Assembly: GCA_049509675.1 (NCBI GenBank)
Contig: JBEKZQ010000003.1
Span: 1 to 38,038 of the forward strand
Origin: JBEKZQ01 sp049509675
GTDB lineage: Bacteria; Planctomycetota; Planctomycetia; Pirellulales; Thermoguttaceae
Direction of reading: 5' to 3'
DNA length: 38,038 nucleotides
The position numbers and the translations under genes were made by a program. The notes beneath the pieces were generated by a model. That model had not been told where the DNA came from. It made no database searches and saw only the letters and a program-made list of their open reading frames with translations. How positions within the stretch are numbered: the stretch's first letter is position 1; each line of letters opens with the position of its first letter. Below are positions 32,885 to 38,038 of this stretch, in pieces.

Positions 32885-34150
32885 ATGAAGCAAGTGCTGG
32901 CCGTGATTCTGGCCGGCGGCAAAGGATTGCGTCTGGAGCCGCTCACGCGCGATCGGGCCAAACCGGCCGTCCCCTTCGGCGGTATCTATCGCATCATCGA
33001 CTTCACCCTGTCGAACTGCCTGAACAGCGGGGTTCGCAAGAGCCTGATCCTTACGCAATACAAGGCCATGAGCCTCGATCGGCACATCAACCTCGGCTGG
33101 CAGGGTTATTTGTGCCGCGAGTTGCGCGAGTTCATCGACGTGGTGCCGCCCCAGCAGCGCATCGACGAACACTGGTATCAGGGCACGGCCGACGCAGTGT
33201 ACCAGAATATCTATACGATCGAGAAGGAGCGGCCCACGCACGTGATCATTCTGGCCGGCGATCACATCTACAAGATGGACTACATGAAACTCGTCGAGCG
33301 GCACATCGAGACCCGGGCCGACATGACCGTGGGCGCGTTGCAGGTGGACCTGGAGGCGGCGACGCAGTTCGGCGTGATGCAGGTCGACTCCCAGAACCGC
33401 GTGGTCGGTTTCGAGGAGAAGCCCCAGCGCCCCAAGGCGGTTCCCGGCGACAGCGAGCACGCCTTGGCTTCGATGGGCATTTACGTCTTCAATGCCCGCT
33501 TCCTCTTCGAGCAGTTGTGCCTCGACGCCACGCGTCTGGCAAGCCGCCACGATTTCGGCCGCGACGTGATCCCCGCCGTAATCGACACGCACCGCGTGTT
33601 CGCCTATCCGTTCATGGATGAGAACCTGGACGAGGGGCGGAAGAAGCAAGCCTACTGGCGCGACGTGGGCACCTTGGACGCCTACTACGAGGCCAACATG
33701 GACCTGGTGTCGGTCGATCCGCAGTTGAACCTGTACGACCAGCATTGGCCGATCCGCACCTATCAGCCCAACCTGCCGCCGCCGAAATTCGTGTTTGCCG
33801 AGCAGGGCAGCCCGGCCCGCCGCGGCCAGGCCCTCGACAGCATCGTCTGCCAGGGTACGATCGTTTCCGGAGGCCAGGTGGAGCGTTCGGTGGTGGGCTC
33901 GAACGTTCGCATCAACAGCTACGCGCGGGTCGAGAACACGATCCTCTTCGACGGCGTGAACGTGGGCCGGCACGCCAAGATTCGCCGCGCGATCGTCGAC
34001 AAAGAGGTGCAGATCCCCGCCGGCATGGAGATCGGCTACGATCATGATCTGGACCGTTCGCGCGGTTTTCTGGTCACCGAGGGCAGCGTGACGGTGATCG
34101 CCAAGACGCACGGCATGGAGCACGTTGCCAGCGATGACCGGGAGAAGTAG
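32885..34150 (+). CDS. glgC: Glucose-1-phosphate adenylyltransferase (ADP-glucose pyrophosphorylase)
   Basis: A 421-residue enzyme from ATG 32885; the frame extends to 32849 but the protein should begin just before the catalytic strand. It makes ADP-glucose from ATP and glucose-1-phosphate, the committed step of glycogen synthesis. Motifs: ILAGGKGLRLEPLTRDRAKP (nucleotide loop), YRIIDFTLSNCLNSGVRK, WYQGTADAVYQNIY, ILAGDHIYKMDY (metal-binding Asp), GVMQVD and FEEKPQRP, and YWRDVGTLDAYYEANMDL. The C-terminal about 130 residues form the left-handed beta helix (IVSGGQVERSVVGSNVRINS). Length equals the family norm. It starts 67 nt downstream of the conserved block shared with the sigma-factor gene. 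No other glycogen gene lies nearby. Confidence 0.97.
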   Translation: MKQVLAVILAGGKGLRLEPLTRDRAKPAVPFGGIYRIIDFTLSNCLNSGVRKSLILTQYKAMSLDRHINLGWQGYLCRELREFIDVVPPQQRIDEHWYQGTADAVYQNIYTIEKERPTHVIILAGDHIYKMDYMKLVERHIETRADMTVGALQVDLEAATQFGVMQVDSQNRVVGFEEKPQRPKAVPGDSEHALASMGIYVFNARFLFEQLCLDATRLASRHDFGRDVIPAVIDTHRVFAYPFMDENLDEGRKKQAYWRDVGTLDAYYEANMDLVSVDPQLNLYDQHWPIRTYQPNLPPPKFVFAEQGSPARRGQALDSIVCQGTIVSGGQVERSVVGSNVRINSYARVENTILFDGVNVGRHAKIRRAIVDKEVQIPAGMEIGYDHDLDRSRGFLVTEGSVTVIAKTHGMEHVASDDREK

Positions 34151-34233
34151 GCTGCTGTCGAGGGGGGCAAGTCCCGCCGCCGCCATACGCATGAAGTTAA
34201 GGGCTTGAAACGAGCAAAATGCGAATTCAACGT

Positions 34234-34269
34234 CCCCCTCTCCCTCCGGGAGAGGGTTGGGGTGAGGGG
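34234..34269. repeat. REP-like repeat (CTCTCCC/GGGAGAG family)
   Basis: The arms CCCTCTCCC and GGGAGAGGG are followed by TTGGGGTGAGGGG. A second, more degenerate GC-rich inverted stretch lies at 34322-34377. Both occupy the 250-bp gap between glgC and the NfeD-type gene, in which I see no other feature. Confidence 0.8.
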
Positions 34270-34401
34270 TTTCCGCGAGCGGCAAGGACTGGCCTTGCTT
34301 GCACAGCCTCCTTATGCCATCACCCCCTGCCCCTTTCCCATCCCGTCGCGAGCGATGGGCGGGAGAGGGGGGTCTTTTGCGGCGCGTCCTTGACTTCGCG
34401 C

Positions 34402-35895
34402 ATGCGGTGGTTTTCCTGGCTTGCGCTGGCAGGCTTCTGCCTGGGCGCTGCGGCGCGCGCCGCCGACGAACCACCGCCCGCCCGCTTCTCGCGCGCCGTG
34501 CTGATCCGATTCGAAGGGGCCATTACGCCCCGCACGGCCAAGTATCTCCTGCGAAAACTGGAAACGGCCAGGTCGCAAGGGGCCGACCTGGTGATCGTCG
34601 AGATCGACAGCCCGGGCGGTTACTTGCAGGAAAGCGAGGACATTGCCGGCGAGCTGCGCGACGTGGATTGGGCGCATACGGTGGCCTATGTGCCGCGCGA
34701 GGCGCTGAGCGGGGCGGCCATCGCCGCGCTCGGTTGCGACGAGATCCTGCTGGGCCGCAATGCCCTGCTGGGCGATGCAGGCGCCATCTTCCGCGACGAG
34801 AACTTCCTCTTCCACTACGCGCCGGAGAAGTTCCGCACCGACCTGGCCCGGCGCGTGCGCGATTTCGCCCAGGCCAAAGGCCGCCCGCCCGCCCTGGCCG
34901 AGGCCTGGGTGGACATGAATCTGCCGGTCTATCGCTATTGCAACACCAAGACCGGCAAGATCGCCTACATGTCCGAGCGCGACCAGGAGTCAGCCGCCGC
35001 TCCCGACGACTGGAAGAAAGAGAACCGGGTCGACGGCACCGGCGGCGGGCGTTTCTTCGAGGCCAACGGAGTGCAACTGGCCGACCTCGGCTTCAGCCAG
35101 GGCATCGTCAAGGACCGCAAAGAACTGTTCGCCCGCTACGGCGTCGCTCCGGAAGACGTGGTCGTGCTCGAGCCCACCGCCGTCGACATTACCGTGCAAA
35201 TCTTGAACCTGGGCATCGTCACCGGCCTGTTGGTGTTCCTGGGGCTGCTGGGCCTGTTCCTGGAGTTCATGTGGCCGGGAACGGCGGTCGGCGGGCTTTT
35301 GGCCGCCTTCTGTTTCGCGCTGTTCTTCTGGAGCCATTTGCTGGGTGGAACGGCCGGATGGCTGGCCATGGTCTTCTTCCTCGTGGGCGTGGCTTTCGTC
35401 GGCGTGGAACTGTTCCTCGTGCCGGGCTCAATGCTGGCCGGGGTCTCCGGCGCGGTGTTGATCCTGCTCGGCCTCATCATGGCCAGTCAGAACTTCCTGG
35501 TCCCGCACACTACCCGCGAACTCAGCACGCTCTCCGACAATTTGTTGATGATTTTCCTCTCGGGCATGGCCTTTGTGATTGCGGCGGTGGTGGTCAGCCG
35601 GAGGTTCGGCACGCTGCCGCTGCTGGGCCGTTTTACCCTGCCGCCTCCCGACGCGGCCGTCGATACGCCCGGCAGGTCCGCGGCAGCCGAGCCATTCGAG
35701 CTGGCCGCTGCGCAGGTGGTACAAGTGGGCGACGTGGGAACCGCCCATTCCTTGTTGCGCCCCGGCGGCAAGGCCCGCTTCGGCAACCGCTACGTCGACG
35801 TCGTCACCGACGGCAGCTTCATCGCCCAGGGCACGCCGGTGAAGATTGTGCGCATCGAGGGCAACCTGGTGGTCGTCGACGAGGCGGAGGCGTAA
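34402..35895 (+). CDS. NfeD-family membrane-bound ClpP-class serine protease
   Basis: A 497-residue protein from ATG 34402 (MRWFSWLALAGFCLGAAARA, a signal peptide); the frame to 34219 reads through a REP-like repeat and is not used. The periplasmic N-terminal domain (about 25-260) has the ClpP/crotonase fold of SppA-like proteases: LVIVEIDSPGGYLQESEDIA and the candidate nucleophile Ser103 in EALSGAAIAALGCDE. A membrane block of 4-5 helices follows (IVTGLLVFLGLLGLFLEFMW, WLAMVFFLVGVAFVGVELFL). The C-terminal soluble OB-like NfeD domain is VGDVGTAHSLLRPGGKARFG and TPVKIVRIEGNLVVVDEAEA. Such proteins cleave stomatin-like partners in membrane quality control. No stomatin gene is seen here. Confidence 0.9.
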   Translation: MRWFSWLALAGFCLGAAARAADEPPPARFSRAVLIRFEGAITPRTAKYLLRKLETARSQGADLVIVEIDSPGGYLQESEDIAGELRDVDWAHTVAYVPREALSGAAIAALGCDEILLGRNALLGDAGAIFRDENFLFHYAPEKFRTDLARRVRDFAQAKGRPPALAEAWVDMNLPVYRYCNTKTGKIAYMSERDQESAAAPDDWKKENRVDGTGGGRFFEANGVQLADLGFSQGIVKDRKELFARYGVAPEDVVVLEPTAVDITVQILNLGIVTGLLVFLGLLGLFLEFMWPGTAVGGLLAAFCFALFFWSHLLGGTAGWLAMVFFLVGVAFVGVELFLVPGSMLAGVSGAVLILLGLIMASQNFLVPHTTRELSTLSDNLLMIFLSGMAFVIAAVVVSRRFGTLPLLGRFTLPPPDAAVDTPGRSAAAEPFELAAAQVVQVGDVGTAHSLLRPGGKARFGNRYVDVVTDGSFIAQGTPVKIVRIEGNLVVVDEAEA

Positions 35896-35948
35896 AGTAG
35901 ACTTCAGTCCACTCTGGCACGATCCCCCTCTCCCTCCGGGAGATCCGC

Positions 35949-35977
35949 TTTGCCCCAGGCCGCCACCGGGCTATAAT
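35949..35977 (+). promoter_or_regulatory. Possible sigma-70 promoter before the Uma2 gene
   Basis: A perfect TATAAT (35972-35977) lies 17 nt after a weak -35, TTTGCC (35949-35954). The predicted start is about 240 nt ahead of the Uma2 gene, with the palindromic element in between. Confidence 0.3.
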
Positions 35978-36000
35978 GGCAATGAGCCGGGGGGCGTCAG

Positions 36001-36173
36001 CCCGGATTATTCAAGTAGGGTGGGTCAAGGTCGCGCAAACCTATGGTGGGTCTCGCAAACCGATCAATCGTTGTCGGGCGCTGTGTCATAAAGCGGTAAG
36101 TTGATAAGCGACCGAAGACCCACCAGAACCACGGTTTGCTCGACGCCACCCTACAGTTTATGAATAATCCGGG
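36001..36173. repeat. MITE-like palindromic element with 13-bp terminal inverted repeats
   Basis: Perfect 13-bp terminal inverted repeats (CCCGGATTATTCA at 36001-36013, TGAATAATCCGGG at 36161-36173) bound a 173-bp element with internal inverted pieces (TGGTGGGTCT at 36044-36053 and AGACCCACCA at 36116-36125). No target-site duplication is evident. A half copy is at 32438-32487. It carries no gene. Confidence 0.75.
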
Positions 36174-36223
36174 TTAGACCCCGGATCTGCCACAAAAGGT
36201 TGTAACCGCCGGAGAGTCCATTG

Positions 36224-36865
36224 ATGTCCGTCGCGACTCCGCAAGCCGAAAGCCGCGTTTTGCTCTCCAACGTGGCCTGGTCCACATTCGAGGCGCTCCT
36301 GGCCGAGAACGAGTGCCGCGGCACCCGCTTTGCCTTTGATCGAGGGTTTCTTGAAATCATGTCGCCATCCGTTGAGCATGAGCGCATCAAGACGCTGCTG
36401 GGAAGAATGATCGAGTTCATGGTGGTCGAGTTGAACATCCCAATCAGCAGCGGCGGCTCGACGACACTCAAGGATGAAATGAAGCAGCGGGGCCTTGAGC
36501 CGGACGAGTGCTACTTCGTGGCCAACGAGCCGCGGATGCGCGGACGCGACGACTATGACGCGGCGGTCGACCCACCGCCAGACCTGGCTATCGAGGTAGG
36601 AATCTCCCGCAGCGCGCTGAACAAGCTGGCGATCTACGCCGATTTCGCCGTGCCGGAGGTCTGGATACACGACGGCACCGCACTCCGGGTCTACCATCTG
36701 CAACCCGAGGGCGGCTACGTCCAGCAGGACCACAGCCGCTCGTTTCCCTTTCTTCCCTTGGACGAAGTCCACAGATTTCTCGGCCGGCGCAACGCGACCG
36801 ACGAGACGACCTGGATCCGCTCCTTCCGGGATTGGGTGCGGAGATTGGATACGAAACGGCAATAA
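36224..36865 (+). CDS. Uma2-family protein (PD-(D/E)xK nuclease-like, DUF820)
   Basis: A 213-residue protein from ATG 36224 (TTG 36221 is one codon upstream). The order of motifs is that of Uma2/DUF820: FEIMSPSVEHER-like FLEIMSPSVEHERIK (about 43-56), GLEPDECYFVANEP (Asp94, Glu95) and DPPPDLAIEVGIS (Asp120, Glu124), followed by YADFAVPEVWIHDGTALRVY. The PD...EV arrangement is the degenerate PD-(D/E)xK active site. These proteins are numerous in planctomycetes and cyanobacteria, usually of unknown function. An 11-bp inverted repeat (ATAAGTCCAAT and ATTGGACTTAT) overlaps its stop codon at 36862-36926. Confidence 0.92.
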   Translation: MSVATPQAESRVLLSNVAWSTFEALLAENECRGTRFAFDRGFLEIMSPSVEHERIKTLLGRMIEFMVVELNIPISSGGSTTLKDEMKQRGLEPDECYFVANEPRMRGRDDYDAAVDPPPDLAIEVGISRSALNKLAIYADFAVPEVWIHDGTALRVYHLQPEGGYVQQDHSRSFPFLPLDEVHRFLGRRNATDETTWIRSFRDWVRRLDTKRQ

Positions 36866-36926
36866 GTCCAATATTGGCCGAATCCGTCAGCGCGACAGTT
36901 CCACAACGCATCACAATTGGACTTAT
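36862..36926. repeat. 11-bp perfect inverted repeat across the Uma2 stop codon
   Basis: ATAAGTCCAAT (36862-36872) and ATTGGACTTAT (36916-36926) are perfect inverted repeats with a 43-nt loop; the first arm includes the TAA stop of the Uma2 gene. No T-run follows, so a terminator role is unproven. Confidence 0.6.
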
Positions 36927-37024
36927 CCCCATTTCCCGGTCCGGTTATGATGAGGGTTTGAACCGCCTGGCGGGAAGAACCGCCCAACGCGATTGAAATA
37001 AAGTCGGGACGAACTGTTTTCCTT

Positions 37025-37140
37025 CCTCTCCCCTTGCGGGAGAGGGCCGGAGTGAGGGGAGGAGTGGCGAAAACAACATGCGATCGATTGGCAGGCGGAA
37101 AACCCCTCACCCTAACCCTCTCCCGCAAGGGGAGAGGGGA
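37025..37140. repeat. Inverted pair of REP-like repeats (CTCTCCC/GGGAGAG family)
   Basis: Copies at 37025-37059 and, in opposite orientation, 37103-37140, with arms CCTCTCCCCTTGCGGGAGAG and CTCTCCCGCAAGGGGAGAGG. The second copy falls inside the predicted coding frame of the following gene. Confidence 0.85.
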
Positions 37141-38038
37141 CCAGTAGCGGACAATGCGGAAGTTATTCTTCGACCGAGCCCACGTCGCATCCGCGCCGGC
37201 GTCGCCTGGGCGCTGCTGCTGCTGGCCGTGTTGTTTTCGGTCGTCGTTCGCTGGCGGCTGCGGGAGTTTCCGCTGGAACGCGACGAAGGGGAATTCGCCT
37301 ATGCGGGTCAACTGATTTTGGAAAATGTCCCGCCCTACCAACTCGCCTACAACATGAAGCTGCCGGGGACCTATCTGGCCTATGCGGCCCTGATGGCCGT
37401 TCTGGGCCAAACGACCGCCGGCATTCACCTGGGCTTGCTGGCGGTGAACGTGGCGACACTCGTTCTGCTGTTCCTGATGGTCAGCGACATGTTCGATCCC
37501 CTGACCGGCGGCCTGGCGGCCGTTGCCTTGTCGCTCTTGGCCATGAGTTCCTCGGTCCTGGGCATGGCGGCGCACGCCACGCATTTTGTCGTGCTGTTCA
37601 GCCTGCCCGGCGTGTGGCTGCTATGGAAAGCCGTGCAATCCGGCAAGCGAGGGCCGTTGTTGGCGGCCGGACTGCTGATGGGAATCGCCTTCCTGATGAA
37701 ACAGCAAGGCGTGTTCCTGCTGTGCTTTGGCGGTTGCGTGTTGATGGCGTATGAGTTGCGCCGCCGGCCCATCGTCTGGCGGCAGTTGCTCAGCAGAGCG
37801 GCCCTTTACGCGGCCGGAGTGATGATGCCCTACGGCCTGGTGTGCCTTTGGCTGTGGCGTGCCGGGGTTTTTGGCCGATTCTGGTTTTGGACGGTCGCCT
37901 ACGCGCGGCAGTATGTCGATCAAATCCCCCTTTCGCTGGCCTGGCAGGCGTTCCGGATGAACGCCGCCGGGGTCATCGCGCCGAGTTGGACCCTTTGGGC
38001 GTTGGCCGCGGTCGGGGGCATTGTGGTGGCCATTGGCG
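37078..38038 (+). CDS. GT39/ArnT-like polytopic glycosyltransferase (3' end outside window)
   Basis: An open frame from ATG 37078 runs to the window edge without a stop. The mature-looking start is IRAGVAWALLLLAVLFSVVV, a first membrane helix, then the periplasmic loop FPLERDEGEFAYAGQLIL with the Asp-Glu pair typical of protein O-mannosyltransferase and ArnT-like GT-C enzymes. Further helices follow (AGIHLGLLAVNVATLVLLFL, AGLLMGIAFLMKQQGVFLLC). They use polyprenyl-phosphate sugars on the outer face of the membrane. The first about 20 codons, including TPHPNPLPQGERG, are the translation of a REP-like repeat; no alternative ATG, GTG or TTG occurs between it and the first helix. Confidence 0.82.
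   Translation, partial: MRSIGRRKTPHPNPLPQGERGPVADNAEVILRPSPRRIRAGVAWALLLLAVLFSVVVRWRLREFPLERDEGEFAYAGQLILENVPPYQLAYNMKLPGTYLAYAALMAVLGQTTAGIHLGLLAVNVATLVLLFLMVSDMFDPLTGGLAAVALSLLAMSSSVLGMAAHATHFVVLFSLPGVWLLWKAVQSGKRGPLLAAGLLMGIAFLMKQQGVFLLCFGGCVLMAYELRRRPIVWRQLLSRAALYAAGVMMPYGLVCLWLWRAGVFGRFWFWTVAYARQYVDQIPLSLAWQAFRMNAAGVIAPSWTLWALAAVGGIVVAIG

Larger units (their letters stand above)
35896..36223. other. Intergenic region with a partial REP and a palindromic element
   Basis: No gene is supported. It contains a partial CTCTCCC-family repeat (35924-35944), a possible promoter (TTTGCC at 35949-35954, 17 nt, TATAAT at 35972-35977) and the palindromic element at 36001-36173. Confidence 0.6.

Noticed and set aside
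34219..34401. N-terminal extension of the NfeD-type gene
   Set aside because: It reads through a REP-like repeat and places the signal peptide 61 residues inside the protein; ATG 34402 is the natural start.
32798..34474. 558-codon minus-strand open frame opposite glgC
   Set aside because: The plus strand encodes an unambiguous ADP-glucose pyrophosphorylase with all motifs. The minus frame is His/Ala/Val-rich shadow sequence and runs into a REP-like repeat.
34299..35900. 533-codon plus-strand frame overlapping the NfeD-type gene
   Set aside because: It is the +1 shadow of a gene with signal peptide, protease domain, membrane helices and NfeD domain; its own translation is Arg/Gly-rich with no features.

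Overview
The window is a high-GC bacterial fragment that reads as a planctomycete, most likely Pirellulales or a relative. This is an inference from a secreted NPCBM-type protein, an atypical ECF-like sigma factor, an exosortase with a PEP-CTERM protein, and many short dispersed palindromic repeats of kinds common in that phylum. No rRNA, tRNA or marker gene is present to fix the taxonomy.

Positions 1 to 29269 form one long minus-strand locus of 20 genes for making and exporting an extracellular polysaccharide. In transcription order these are: exosortase; Wzc-type chain-length regulator and tyrosine autokinase; a giant TPR protein; an EpsI-type exosortase partner; an initiating sugar-phosphate transferase; an exosortase-type polysaccharide deacetylase; an ExoA-like GT2; a B12-binding radical SAM enzyme; five GT-B glycosyltransferases; an O-antigen ligase/polymerase; an asparagine-synthase-like amidotransferase; a CapK-type adenylate-forming enzyme; a Wzx-type flippase; a second deacetylase; a GNAT and a FemAB/CelD-like acyltransferase; and a truncated secreted NPCBM protein. 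Genes are tightly packed, several overlap, and a good sigma-70-type promoter with two tandem 21-bp repeats sits about 370 bp ahead of the exosortase gene. No outer-membrane Wza-type exporter is visible here.

The plus strand from 29900 to 32400 is a regulatory and substrate module: an ECF-like sigma factor, a small winged-helix-like protein and a PEP-CTERM protein that is the obvious substrate class for the exosortase. The rest of the plus strand (32885 to the end) holds glgC, a membrane-bound ClpP-class protease of the NfeD family, a Uma2-family protein and the start of a GT39/ArnT-like glycosyltransferase.

The most interesting non-coding signals are: a 70-bp block, about 84% identical, lying 2 nt behind a -10-like hexamer upstream of both the sigma-factor gene and glgC; a repeated promoter-like motif upstream of the winged-helix and PEP-CTERM genes; tandem repeats at the start of the exosortase-locus transcript; a 7-bp repeat tract in frame inside a glycosyltransferase gene; and several families of palindromic repeats, one of which appears to have become the N-terminus of the last gene.
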